A DNA stretch of 64,000 nucleotides from Calendula officinalis (Eukaryota > Streptophyta > Magnoliopsida > Asterales > Asteraceae): contig OY970832.1 in assembly GCA_963853835.1 (NCBI GenBank), positions 39,154,063 through 39,218,062 on the forward strand. Direction: 5' to 3'. The position numbers and the translations under genes were made by a program. The first letter of the stretch is position 1. Each line of letters begins with the position of its first letter. Positions 13,026-25,121 of the stretch are shown piece after piece. The notes below the pieces were generated by a model. That model saw only the letters and a program-made list of their open reading frames with translations. It did no database searches and was not told where the DNA came from.

Positions 13026-13765
13026 GTGTCAGTTTCACGCCCACGAGTAACCAAAATAGATGGTTCGTTCGTCACTGCCAAGAACAGGTTCGGCCCGAAC
13101 TCTTCACTGTTCCCGGCCCGAACTTCATTTTCGGCCCGAACTTCAACCTCGGCCCAAACTTCAACCTCGGCCCGAACTCCGACCTCGGCCCGAACTTCAT
13201 CCTCGGCCCGAACATCATCCTTGGCCAGAACACCGAACTTCGGCCCGAACACCACTTCGGCCCGAACACCACTTCAGCCCGAACATCCCACTTCGGCCCG
13301 AACACCACTTCGGCCCGAACATCCCTCTTCGGCCCGAACTCTTCAATATCCAAGATTGTGTGACAAAAGGTGCCATACTTAAACATTCATAACTTTCAGC
13401 TCGGGTGTCCGTTTCACGCTCACGAGTAACCAAAATAGCTGGTTCGTTCGTCACTGCCAAGAACAAGTTCGGCCCGAACTCTTCACTGTTCCCGGCCCGA
13501 ACTTCATTTTCGGCCCGAACTTCAACCTCGGCCCGAACACCGACCTCGGCCCGAACTTCAACCTCGGCCCGAACATCATCCTCGGCCTGAACACCGAACT
13601 TCGGCCCGAACACCACTTCGGCCCGAACACCACTTCAGCCCGAACATCCCACTTCGGCCCGAACACCACTTCGGCCCGAACATCCCTCTTCGGCCCGAAC
13701 TCTTCAATATCCAAGATTGTGTGACAAAAGGTGCTATACTAAAACAATCATAACTTTCAGCTCGG
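13026..13765 (+). repeat. 4-mer higher-order repeat, partial copy 3
   Basis: Cores are at 13026 and 13405, with intervals of 379 and 361 bp, and with the markers of the first two monomers of the 1428 bp unit (gtgtcagtttc with agaacaggttc, then cacgctcacgag). The third and fourth monomers are missing; the array continues into the monomer at 13766 that carries the insert. Confidence 0.9.
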
Positions 13766-14279
13766 GTGTCCGTTTCACGCCCATGAGTAACCAAAATAGA
13801 TGGTTCGTACGTCACTGCCAAGAACAAGTTCGGCCCGAACTCTTCACTGTTCCCGGCCCGAACTTCATTTTCGGCCCGAACTTCAACCTCGGCCCGAACT
13901 CCGACCTCGGCCCGAACTTAAACCTCGACCCGAACATTATCCTCAGCCCGAACACCGAACTTCGGCCCGAACACCACTTCGGCCCGAACATCCCACTTCG
14001 AGATCGCTCGCCCCGAGCCGGGCTCACTTGCTTTAGTCTCCCTCGGGTCGACTCGGCCAGTAGGTCCTTGTAAGGCGAGTGGAAGGAAGTGACTCGACCG
14101 ATAGGTTGAGGAAGTCGAGCCGTGATAAAGGAGCGAAGGCGAGCGATTGATTTTCTCTGGGGTCACGGTTCCCCGAACACCACTTCGGCCCGAACATCCC
14201 TCTTCGGCCCGAACTCTTCAATATCCAAGATTGTGTGACAAAAGGTGCCATACTTAAACATTCATAACTTTCAGCTCGG
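13766..14279 (+). repeat. Monomer interrupted by non-satellite insert
   Basis: The interval from this core to the next is 514 bp. Subtracting a 344 bp monomer of the same agatgg class (as at 9593) leaves 170 bp. The satellite stops after tcccacttcg at 14000 and resumes at cccgaacaccac from 14172, inside what should be a single decamer. One g of the decamer is missing, and no target-site duplication is visible. Confidence 0.9.
14001..14171. other. Non-satellite insert (~171 bp) with foldback symmetry
   Basis: This is the only stretch in the window unrelated to the satellite. Most of it (about 14003-14147) forms an imperfect palindrome centred near 14070-14075. The outer arms are atcgctcgcc (14003-14012) and ggcgagcgat (14138-14147). 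The inner arms are tcgggtcgactc (14043-14054) and gactcgaccga (14091-14101), with mismatches. The centre is ccttgtaagg (14066-14075), and further weaker matches around ggctcactt / aagtcgagcc lie between. The remaining ~24 bp on the right (14148-14171) lie outside the palindrome. No target duplication, polyA or terminal-element signature was found. It could be a foldback or MITE fragment, a piece of a structured RNA gene, or filler DNA captured at a break, possibly organellar. Short open frames through it run into satellite and are not supported as genes. Confidence 0.85.
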
Positions 14280-14640
14280 GTGTCCGTTTCACGCTCACGA
14301 GTAACCAAAATAGCTGGTTCGTTCATCACTGCCAAGAACAAGTTCGGCCCGAACTCTTCATTGTTCCCGGCCCAAACTTCATTTTCGGCCCGAACTTCAA
14401 CCTCGGCCCGAACACCGACCTCGGCCCGAACTTCAACCTCGGCCCGAACATCATCCTCGGCCTGAACACCGAACTTCGGCCCGAACACCACTTCGGCCCG
14501 AACACCACTTCAGCCCGAACATCCCACTTCGGCCCGAACACCACTTCGGCCCGAACATCCCTCTTCGGCCCGAACTCTTCAATATCCAAGATTGTGTGAA
14601 AAAAGGTGCTATACTAAAACATTCATAACTTTCAGCTCGG
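14280..14640 (+). repeat. Single 361 bp monomer right of the insert
   Basis: The core at 14280 carries cacgctcacgag, the marker of the second monomer of the 1428 bp unit, so the 4-mer pattern resumes briefly after the interruption. The next core follows at 14641. Confidence 0.85.
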
Positions 14641-15721
14641 GTGTCCGTTTCACGCCCACGAGTAACCAAAATAGATGGTTCGTTCGTCACTACCAAGAAC
14701 AAGTTCGGCACGAACTCTTCACTATTCCCGGCCCGAACTTCATTTTCGGCCCGAACTTCAACCTCGGCCCGAACTCCGACCTCGGCCCGAACTTAAACCT
14801 CGACCCGAACATTATCCTCGGCCCGAACACCGAACTTCGGCCCGAACACCACTTCAGCCCGAACATCCCACTTCGGCCCGAACACCACTTCGGCCCGAAC
14901 ATCCCTCTTCGGCCCGAACTCTTCAATATCCAAAATTGTGTGACAAAAGGTGCTATACTAAAACATTCATCACTTTCAGCTCGGGTGTCCGTTTCACGCC
15001 CACGAGTAACCAAAATAGCTGGTTCTTCGTCACTGCCAAGAACAAGTTCGGCCCGAACTCTTCACTGTTCCCGGCCCGAACATCATTTTCGGCCCGAACT
15101 TCAACCTCGGCCCGAACTTCAACCTCGGCCCGAACTCCGACCTAGGCCCGAACTTCAACCTCGGCCCGAACATCATCCTCGGCCTGAACAGCGAACTTCG
15201 GCCCGAACACCACTTCGGCCCGAACACCACTTCGGCCCGAACACCACTTCGGCCCGAACACCACTTCGGCCCGAACATCCCTCTTCGGCCCGAACTCTTC
15301 AATATCCAAGATGGTGTGACAAAAGGTGCTATACTAAAACATTCATAACTTTCAGCTCGGGTGTCCGTTTCACGCCCACGAGTAACCAAAATAGCTGGTT
15401 CGTTCGTCACTGCCAAGAACAAGTTCGGCCCGAACTCTTCACTGTTCCCGGCCCGAACTTCATTTTCGGCCCGAACTTCAACCTCGGCCCGAACTTCAAC
15501 CTCGGCCCGAACTCCGACCTCGGTCCGAACTTCAATCACGACCCGAACATCATCCTCGGCCCGAACACGAACTTCGGCCCGAACACCACTTCGGCCCGAA
15601 CATCCCACTTCGGCTCGAACACCACTTCGGCCCGAACATCCCTCTTCGGCCCGAACTCTTCAATATCCAAGATTGTGTGACAAAATGTGCTATACTAAAA
15701 CATTCATAACTTTCAGCTCGG
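14641..15721 (+). repeat. Trimer higher-order repeat, copy 1 (1081 bp)
   Basis: Cores are at 14641, 14985 and 15361; intervals are 344, 376 and 361 bp. Markers are ttcggcacgaac and a cgaacttaaacctcgacc tail in the first monomer, cattcatcactttcag with a 1 bp deletion (ggttcttcgtcactg) and gcctgaacagcgaac in the second, and ttcaatcacgacc in the third. The 376 bp second monomer has two more 17 bp accac-type subunits than its counterpart in copy 2. Confidence 0.93.
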
Positions 15722-16768
15722 GTGTCCGTTTCACGCCCACGAGTAACCAAAATAGATGGTTCGTTCGTCACTGCCAAGAACAAGTTCGGCACGAACTCTT
15801 CACTGTTCCCGGCCCGAACTTCATTTTCGGCCCGAACTTCAACCTCGGCCCGAACTCCGACCTCGGCCCGAACTTAAACCTCGACCCGAACATTATCCTC
15901 GGCCCGAACACCAAACTTCGACCCGAACACCACTTCAGCCCGAACATCCCACTTCGGCCCGAACACCACTTCGGCCCGAACATCCCTCTTCGGCCCGAAC
16001 TCTTCAATATCCAAAATTGTGTGACAAAAGGTGCTATACTAAAACATTCATCACTTTCAGCTCGGGTGTCCGTTTCACGCCCACGAGTAACCAAAATAGC
16101 TGGTTCTTCGTCACTGCCAAGAACAAGTTCGGCCCGAACTCTTCACTGTTCCCGGCCCGAACATCATTTTCGGCCCGAACTTCAACCTCGGCCCGAACTT
16201 CAACCTCGGCCCGAACTCCGACCTAAGCCCGAACTTCAACCTCGGCCCGAACATCATCCTCGGCCTGAACAGCGAACTTCGGCCCGAACACCACTTCGGC
16301 CCGAACACCACTTCGGCCCGAACATCCCTCTTCGGCCCGAACTCTTCAATATCCAAGATGGTGTGACAAAAGGTGCTATACTAAAACATTCATAACTTTC
16401 AGCTCGGGTGTCCGTTTCACGCCCACGAGTAACCAAAATAGCTGGTTCGTTCGTCACTGCCAAGAACAAGTTCGGCCCGAACTCTTCACTGTTCCCGGCC
16501 CGAACTTCATTGTCGGCCCGAACTTCAACCTCGGCCCGAACTTCAACCTCGGCCCGAACTCCGACCTCGGCCCGAACTTCAATCACGACCCGAACATCAT
16601 CCTCGGCCCGAACACGAACTTCGGCCCGAACACCACTTCGGCCCGAACATCCCACTTCGGCTCGAACACCACTTCGGCCCGAACATCCCTCTTCGGCCCG
16701 AACTCTTCAATATCCAAGATTGTGTGATAAAAGGTGCTATACTAAAACATTCATAACTTTCAGCTCGG
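15722..16768 (+). repeat. Trimer higher-order repeat, copy 2 (1047 bp)
   Basis: Cores are at 15722, 16066 and 16408; intervals are 344, 342 and 361 bp. It shares the private variants of copy 1, including the 1 bp deletion in the second core. The whole length difference (34 bp) is explained by two missing 17 bp subunits in the second monomer, a clear case of subunit loss or gain after duplication. Confidence 0.93.
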
Positions 16769-19700
16769 GTGTCCGTTTCACGCCCACGAGTAACCAAAAT
16801 AGTTGATTCGGTCGTCACTGCAAAGAACAAGTTCGGCCCGAACTCTTCACTGTTCCCGGCACGAACTTCATTTTCGGCCCGAACTTCAACCTCGGCCCGA
16901 ACTTCAACCTCGGTCCGAACTCCGACCTCGGCCCGAACTTCAACCTCAGCCCGAACATCATCCTCGGCCCGAACACCGAACTTCGGGCCGAGCACCACTT
17001 CGGCGCGAACACCACTTCAGCCCGAACATCCCACTTCGGCCCGAACACCACTTCGGCCCGAACATCCCTCTTCGGCCCGAACTCTTCAGTATCCAAGATG
17101 GTGTGACAAAAGGTGCTATACTAAAACATTCATAACTTTTAGCTCGGGTGTCCGTTTCACGCCCACGAGTAACCAAAATAGCTAGTTCGTTCCTCACTGC
17201 CAAGAACAAGTTCGACCCGAACTCTTCACTGTTCCCGGCCCGAACTTCATTTTCGGCCCGAAATTCAACCTCGGCCCGAACTTCAACCTCGACCTGAACT
17301 CCGACCTCGACCCGAACTTCAACCTCGGCCCGAACATCATCCTCGGCCCGAACACCGAACTTCGGCCCGAACACCACTTCGGCCCGAACACCACTTCGGC
17401 CCGAACATCCCACTTCGGCCCGAACACCACTTCGGCCTGAACATCCCTCTTCGGCCCGAACTCTTCAATATCCAAGATTGTGTGACAAAAGGTGATATAC
17501 TAAAACATTCATAACTTTCAGCTCGGGTGTCCGTTTCACGCCCACGAGTAACCAAAATAGCTAGTTCGTTCGTCACTGCTAAGAACAAGTTCGACCCGAA
17601 CTCTTCACTGTTCCCGGCCCGAACTTCATTTTTGGCCCGAAATTCAACCTCGGCCCGAACTTCAACCTCGACCCAAACTCCGACCTCGACCCGAACTTCA
17701 ACCTCGGCCCGGACATCATCCTCGGCCCGAACACCGAACTTCGGCCCGAACACCACTTCGGCCTGAACACCACTTCGGCCCGAACACCACTTCGGCCCGA
17801 ACATCCCACTTCGGCCCGAACACCACTTCAGCCCGAACATCCCTCTTCGGCTCGAACTCTTCAATATCCAAGATTGTGTGACAAAAGGTGCTATACTAAA
17901 ACATTCATAACTTTCAGCTCGGGTGTCCGTTTCACGCCCACGAGTAACCAAAATAGATGGTTCGTTCGTCACTGCCAAGAACAAGTTCGGCCCGAACTCT
18001 TCACTGTTCCCGGCCAGAACTTCATTTTCGGCCCGAACTTCAACCTCGGCCCGAACTTCAGCCTCGGCCCGAACTCCGACCTCGGCCCGAACCTCAACCT
18101 CGGCCCGAACATCATCCTCGGCCCGAACACCGAACTTCGGCCCGAACACCACATCGGCCCGAACATCCCACTTCGGCCCGAACATCCCTCTTCGGCCCGA
18201 ACTCTTCAATATCCAAGATTGTGTGACAAAAGCTGCTATACTAAAACATTCATAACTTTCTGCTCGGGTGTCCGTTTCACGCCCACGAGTAACCAAAATA
18301 GCTGGTTCATTCGTCACTACCAAGAACAAGTTCGGACCGAACTCTTCACTGTTCCCGGCCCGAACATCATTTTCGGCCCGAACTTCAACCTCGGCCCGAA
18401 CTTCAACCTCGGCCCGAACTCCGACCTCGGCCCGAACTTCAACCACGGGCCGAACATCATCCTCGGCCCGAACACCGAACTTCGGCCCGAACATCCCACT
18501 TCGGCCCGAACACCACTTCGGTCCGAACATCCCTCTTCGGCCCGAACTCTTCAATATCCAAGATTGTGTGACAAAAGCTGCTATACTAAAACATTCATAA
18601 CTTTCTGCTCGGGTGTTCGTTTCACGCCCACGAGTAACCAAAATAGTTGGTTCGTTCGTCACTACCAAGAACAAGTTCGGCCCGAACTCTTCACTGTTCC
18701 CGGCCCGAACTTCATTTTCGGCCCGAACTTCAACCTCGGCCCGAACTTCAACCTCGGTCCGAACTCCGACCTCGGCCCGAACTTCAACCTCAGCCCGAAC
18801 ATCATCCTCGGCCCGAACACCGAACTTCGGCCCAAACACCACTTCGGCCCGAACACCACTTCGGCCCGAACATCCCACTTCGGCCCGAACACCACTTCGG
18901 CCCGAACATCCCTCTTCGGCCCGAACTCTTCAATATCATAGATAGTGTGACAAAAGGTGATATACTAAAACATTCATAACTTTCAGCTCGGGTGTCCGTT
19001 TCACGCCCACGAGTAACCAAAATAGATGGTTCGTTCGTCACTGCCAAGAACAAGTTCGGCCCGAACTCTTCACTGTTCCCGGCCCGAACTTCATTTTCGG
19101 CCCGAACTTCAACCTCGGCCCGAACTTCAACCTCGGCCCGAACTCCGACCTCGGCCCGAACTTCAACCTCGGCACGAACATCATCCTCGGCCCGAACACC
19201 GAACTTCGGCCCGAACACCACATCGGCCCGAACATCCCACTTCGGCCCGAACACCACTTCGGCCCGAACATCCCTCTTCGGCCCGAACTCTTCAATATCC
19301 AAGATTGTGTGACAAAAGCTGCTACACTAAAACATTCATAACTTTATGCTCGGGTGTCCGTTTCACGCCCACGAGTAACCAAAATAGCTGGTTCGTTTGT
19401 CACTGCCAAGAACAAGTTCGGCACGAACACTTCACTATTCCCGGCCCGAACATCATTTTCGGCCCGAACTTCAACCTCGGCCCGAACTTCAACCTCGGCC
19501 CGAACTCCGACCTCGGCCCGAACTTCAACCACGGCCCGAACATCATCCTCGGCCCAAACACCGAACTTCGGCCCGAACACCACTTCGGCCCGAACATCCC
19601 ACTTCGGCCCGAACACCACTTCGGCCCGAACATCCCTCTTCGGCCCGAACTCTTAAATATCCAAGATTGTGTGACAAAAGGTGCTATACTAAAACATTCA

Positions 19701-21865
19701 TAACTTTCAGCTCGGGTGTCCGTTTCACGCCCACGAGTAACCAAAATAGCTGGTTCGGTCGTCACTGCCAAGAACAAGTTCGGCCCGAACTCTTCACTGT
19801 TCCCGGCCCGAACTTCATTTTCGGCCCGAACTTCAACCTCGGCCCGAACTTCAACCTCGGCCCGAACTCCGACCTCGGCCCGAACTTCAACCACGGCCCG
19901 AACATCATCCTCGGCCCGAACACCGAACTTCGGCCCGAACACCACTTCGGCCCGAACATCCCACTTCGGCCCGAACACCACTTCGGCCCGAACACCACTT
20001 CGGCCCGAACATCCCTCTTCGGCCCGAACTCTTCAGTATCCAAGATGGTGTGACAAAAGGTGCTATACTAAAACATTCATAACTTTCAGCTCGGGTGTCC
20101 GTTTCACGCCCACGAGTAACCAAAATAGCTAGTTCGTTCGTCACTGCCAAGAACAAGTTCGGCCCGAACTCTTCACTGTTCCCGGCCCGAACTTCATTTT
20201 CGGCCCGAAATTCAACCTCGGCCCGAACTTCAACCTCGACCCCAACTCCGACCTCGACCCGAACTTCAACCTCGGCCCGAACATCATCCTCGGCCCGAAC
20301 ACCGAACTTCGGCCCGAACACCACTTCGGCCCGAACACCACTTCGGCCCGAACATCCCACTTCGGCCCGAACACCACTTCGGCCCGAACATCCCTCTTCG
20401 GCCCGAACTCTTCAATATCCAAGATTGTGTGACAAAAGGTGCTATACTAAAACATTCATAACTTTCAGCTCGGGTGTCCGTTTCACGCCCACGAGTAACC
20501 AAAATAGATGGTTCGTTCGTCACTGCCAAGAACAAGTTCGGCCCGAACTCTTCACTGTTCCCGGCCCGAACTTCATTTTCGGCCCGACCTTCAACCTCGG
20601 CCCGAACTTCAGCCTCGGCCCGAACTCCGACCTCGGCCCGAACTTCAACCTCAGCCCGAACATCATCCTCGGCCCGAACACCGAACTTCGGCCCGAACAC
20701 CACTTCGGCCCGAACATCCCACTTCGGCCCGAACATCCCTCTTCGGCCCGAACTCTTCAATATCCAAGATTGTGTGACAAAAGGTGCTATACTAAAACAT
20801 TCATAACTTTCTGCTCAGGTGTCCGTTTCACGCCCACGAGTAACCAAAATAGCTGGTTCGTTCGTCACTGCCAAGAACAAGTTCGGCCCGAACTCTTCAC
20901 TGTTCCAGGCCCGAACATCATTTTCGGCCCGAACTTCAACCTCGGCCCGAACTTCAACCTCGGCCCGAACTCCGACCTCGGCCCGAACTTCAACCACGGC
21001 CCGAACATCATCCTCGGCCCGAACATCTAACTTCGGCCCAAACACCACTTCGGCCCGAACACCACTTCGGCCTGAACATCCCACTTCGGCCCGAACACCA
21101 CTTCGGCCCGAACATCCCTCTTCGGCCCGAACTCTTCAGTATCCAAGATGGTGTGACAAAAGGTGCTATACTAAAACATTCATAACTTTCAGCTCGGATG
21201 TCCGTTTCACGCCCACGAGTAACCAAAATAGCTAGTTCATTCGTCACTGCCAAGAACAAGTTCGGCCCGAACTCTTCACTATTCCCGGCCGGAACTTCAT
21301 TTTCGGCCCGAAATTCAACCTCGCCCCGAACTTCAACCTCGACCCGAACTCCGACCTCGACCCGAACACCACTTCGGCCCGAACACCACTTCGGCCCGAA
21401 CATCCCACTTCGGCCCGAACACCACTTCGGTCCGAACATCCCTCTTCGGCCCGAACTCTTCAATATCATAGATTGTGTGACAAAAGGTGCTATACTAAAA
21501 CATTCATAACTTTCTGCTCGGGTGTCCGTTTCACGCCCACGAGTAACCAAAATAGCTGGTTCGTTCGTCACAGCCAAGAACAAGTTCGGCCCGAACACTT
21601 CACTGTTCCCGGCCCGAACATCATTTTCGGCCCGAACTTCAACCTCGGCCCGAACTCCGACCTCGGCCCGAACTTCTACCACGGCCCGAACATCATCCTC
21701 GGCCCGAACACCGAACTTCGGCCCGAACACCACATCGGCCCGAACATCCCACTTCGGCCCGAACACCACTTCGGCCCGAACATCCCTCTTCGGTCCGAAC
21801 TCTTCAATATCCAAGATTGTGTGACAAAAGCTGCTATACTAAAACATTCATAACTTTCTGCTCGG
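16769..21865 (+). repeat. Mixed monomers, no simple higher-order period
   Basis: Cores are at 16769, 17148, 17527, 17923, 18268, 18613, 18992, 19354, 19716, 20095, 20474, 20819, 21198 and 21522. Intervals are 379, 379, 396, 345, 345, 379, 362, 362, 379, 379, 345, 379, 324 and 344 bp. The agctag class appears here for the first time from the left (17148, 17527). Cores with gatggtgtgac in front usually belong to agctag monomers (17148, 20095, 21198). Adjacent pairs 20474/20819 resemble 25518/25880 and 27724/28086 (cgaccttcaacc or cgaccctcaacc, then tttctgctcaggtg with ttccaggccc). Confidence 0.88.
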
Positions 21866-23674
21866 GTGTCCGTTTCACGCCCACGAGTAACCAAAATAGC
21901 TGGTTCGTTCGTCACTGCCAAGAACAAGTTCGGCCCGAACACTTCACTGTTCCCGGCCCGAACATCATTTTCGGCCCGAACTTCAACCTCGGCCCGAACT
22001 TCAACCTCGGCCCGAACTCCGACCTCGGCCCGAACTTCAACCACGGCCCGAACATCATCCTCGGCCCGAACACCGAACTTCGGCCCGAACACCACTTCGG
22101 CCCGAACATCCCACTTCGGCCCGAACACCACTTCGGCCCGAACACCACTTCGGCCCGAACATCCCTCTTCGGCCCGAACTCTTCAATATCCAAGATTGTG
22201 TGACAAAAGGTGCTATACTAAAACATTCATAACTTTCAGTTCGGGTGTCCGTTTCACGCCCACGAGTAACCAAAATAGATGGTTCGTTCGTCACTGCCAA
22301 AAACAAGTTCGGCCCGAACTCTTCACTGTTCCCGGCCCGAACTTCATTTTCGGCCCGAACTTCAACCTCGGCCCGAACTCCGACCTCGGCCCGAACTTCA
22401 ACCACGGCCCGAACATCATCCTCGGCCCAAACACCGAACTTCGGCCCGAACACCACTTCGGCCCGAACATCCCACTTCAGCCCGAACACCACTTCGGCCC
22501 GAACATCCCTCTTCGGCCCGAACTCTTAAATATCCAAGATTGTGTGACAAAAGGTGCTATACTAAAACATTCATAACTTTCAGCTCGGGTGTCCGTTTCA
22601 CGCCCACGAGTAACCAAAATAGCTGGTTCGGTCGTCACTGCCAAGAACAAGTTCGGCCCGAACTCTTCACTGTTCCCGGCCCGAACTTCATTTTCGGCCC
22701 GAACTTCAACCTCGGCCCGAACTTCAACCTCGGCCCGAACTCCGACCTCGGCCCGAACTTCAACCTCGGCCCGAACATCATCCTCGGCCCGAACACCGAA
22801 CTTCGGCCCGAACACCACTTCGGCCCGAACATCCCACTTCGGCCCGAACACCACTTCGGCCCGAACATCCCTCTTCGGCCCGAACTCTTCAGTATCCAAG
22901 ATGGTGTGACAAAAGTTGCTATACTAAAACATTCATAACTTTCAGCTCGGGTGTCCGTTTCACGCCCACGAGTAACCAAAATAGCTGGTTCGTTCGTCAC
23001 TGCCAAGAACAAGTTCGGCCCGAACACTTCACTGTTCCCGGCCCGAACATCATTTTCGGCCCGAACTTCAACCTCGGCCCGAACATCATTTTCGGCCCGA
23101 ACTTCAACCTCGGCCCGAACTCCGACCTCGGCCCGAACTTCAACCACGGCCCGAACATCATCCTCGGCCCGAACACCGAACTTCGGCCCGAACACCACTT
23201 CGGCCCGAACATCCCACTTCAGCCCGAACACCACTTCGGCCCGAACATCCCTCTTCGGCCCGAACTCTTAAATATCCAAGATTGTGTGACAAAAGGTGCT
23301 ATACTAAAACATTCATAACTTTCAGCTCGGGTGTCCGTTTCACGCCCACGAGTAACCAAAATAGCTGGTTCGGTCGTCACTGCCAAGAACAAGTTCGGCC
23401 CGAACTCTTCACTGTTCCCGGCCCGAACTTCATTTTCGGCCCGAACTTCGACCTCGGCCCGAACTCCGACCTCGGCCCGAACTTCAACCTCGGCCCGAAC
23501 ATCATCCTCGGCCCGAACACCGAACTTCGGCCCGAACACCACTTCGGCCCGAACATCCCACTTCGGCCCGAACACCACTTCGGCCCGAACATCCCTCTTC
23601 GGCCCGAACTCTTCAGTATCCAAGATGGTGTGACAAAAGTTGCTATACTAAAACATTCATAACTTTCAGCTCGG
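21866..23674 (+). repeat. ~1809 bp multi-monomer repeat, copy 1
   Basis: Cores are at 21866, 22245, 22589, 22951 and 23331; intervals are 379, 344, 362, 380 and 344 bp. Markers are aacacttcactg after the first core, cagttcggg with ccaaaaacaag in the second monomer, cttaaatatcc before the third core, and gacaaaagttgc before the fourth. Within it, 22589-22950 and 23331-23674 are themselves near-duplicates. Confidence 0.85.
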
Positions 23675-25121
23675 GTGTCCGTTTCACGCCCACGAGTAAC
23701 CAAAATAGCTGGTTCGTTCGTCACTGCCAAGAACAAGTTCGGCCCGAACACTTCACTGTTCCCGGCCCGAACATCATTTTCGGCACGAACTTCAACCTCG
23801 GCCCGAACTTCAACCTCGGCCCGAACTCCGACCTCGGCCCGAACTTCAACCACGGCCCGAACATCATCCTCGGCCCGAACACCGAACTTCGGCCCGAACA
23901 CCACTTCGGCCCGAACATCCCACTTCGGCCCGAACACCACTTCGGCCCGAACACCACTTCGGCCCGAACATCCCTCTTCGGCCCGAACTCTTCAATATCC
24001 AAGATTGTGTGACAAAAGGTGCTATACTAAAACATTCATAACTTTCAGTTCGGGTGTCCGTTTCACGCCCACGAGTAACCAAAATAGATGGTTCGTTCGT
24101 CACTGCCAAAAACAAGTTCGGCCCGAACTCTTCACTGTTCCCGGCCCGAACTTCATTTTCGGCCCGAACTTCAACCTCGGCCCGAACTTCAGCCTCGGCC
24201 CGAACTCCGACCTCGGCCCGAACTTCAACCTCGGCCCGAACATCATCCTCGGCCCGAACACCGAACTTCGGCCCGAACACCACATCGGCCCGAACATCCC
24301 ACTTCGGCCCGAACACCACTTCAGCCCGAACATCCCTCTTCGGCCCGAACTCTTCAATATCCAAGATTGTGTGACAAAAGCTGCTATACTAAAACATTCG
24401 TAACTTTATGCTCGGGTGTCCGTTTCACGCCCACGAGTAACCAAAATAGCTGGTTCGTTCGTCACTGCCAAGAACAAGTTCGGCCCGAACACTTCACTAT
24501 TCCCGGCCCGAACATCATTTTCGGCCCGAACTTCAACCTCGGCCCGAACTCCGACCTCGGCCCGAACTTCAACCACGGCCCGAACATCATCCTCGGCCCA
24601 AACACCGAACTTCGGCCCGAACACCACTTCGGCCCGAACATCCCACTTCAGCCCGAACACCACTTCGGCCCGAACATCCCTCTTCGGCCCGAACTCTTAA
24701 ATATCCAAGATTGTGTGACAAAAGGTGCTATACTAAAACATTCATAACTTTCAGCTCGGGTGTCCGTTTCACGCCCACGAGTAACCAAAATAGCTGGTTC
24801 GGTCGTCACTGCCAAGAACAAGTTCGGCCCGAACTCTTCACTGTTCCCGGCCCGAACTTCATTTTCGGCCCGAACTTCAACCTCGGCCCGAACTTCAACC
24901 TCGGCCCGAACTCCGACCTCGGCCCGAACTTCAACCTCGGCCCGAACATCATCCTCGGCCCGAACACCGAACTTCGGCCCGAACACCACTTCGGCCCGAA
25001 CATCCCACTTCGGCCCGAACACCACTTCGGCCCGAACATCCCTCTTCGGCCCGAACTCTTCAGTATCCAAGATGGTGTGACAAAAGTTGCTATACTAAAA
25101 CATTCATAACTTTCAGCTCGG
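23675..25121 (+). repeat. ~1809 bp multi-monomer repeat, partial copy 2
   Basis: Cores are at 23675, 24054, 24416 and 24760; intervals are 379, 362, 344 and 362 bp. The first two monomers repeat 21866 and 22245, including cagttcggg and ccaaaaacaag. The cttaaatatcc and gacaaaagttgc markers recur before the 24760 and 25122 cores. The inserted 24416 monomer carries ctttatgctcggg, otherwise seen at 19354, so copies have been reshuffled. Confidence 0.82.

Noticed and set aside
14001..14171. MITE with terminal inverted repeats
   Set aside because: The right palindrome arm ends ~24 bp before the satellite junction and no target-site duplication is present, so the ends do not fit a standard MITE. 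Kept only as a possible fragment.
14001..14171. Organellar (mitochondrial) DNA fragment as a firm call
   Set aside because: Base composition and feel allow it, but I recognised no organellar gene. It stays a hypothesis pending a BLASTN search.
14033..14491. Open frame on the - strand crossing the insert (152 codons) and a second one at 13918-14166
   Set aside because: Both fuse insert-derived residues to satellite-derived residues. The insert is only 171 bp, has foldback symmetry and shows no recognisable domain.
17337..18878. Long open reading frame on the - strand (513 codons), and hundreds of others on both strands
   Set aside because: Frames are open in several phases on both strands at once because the decamer and its spacers contain no stop codons. 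Products are simple repeats (FGPN, SARTS, RPELQ, VRAEVE types). Monomer length 362 shifts the frame, many starts are GTG, and no conserved frame survives indels. These are satellite artefacts.
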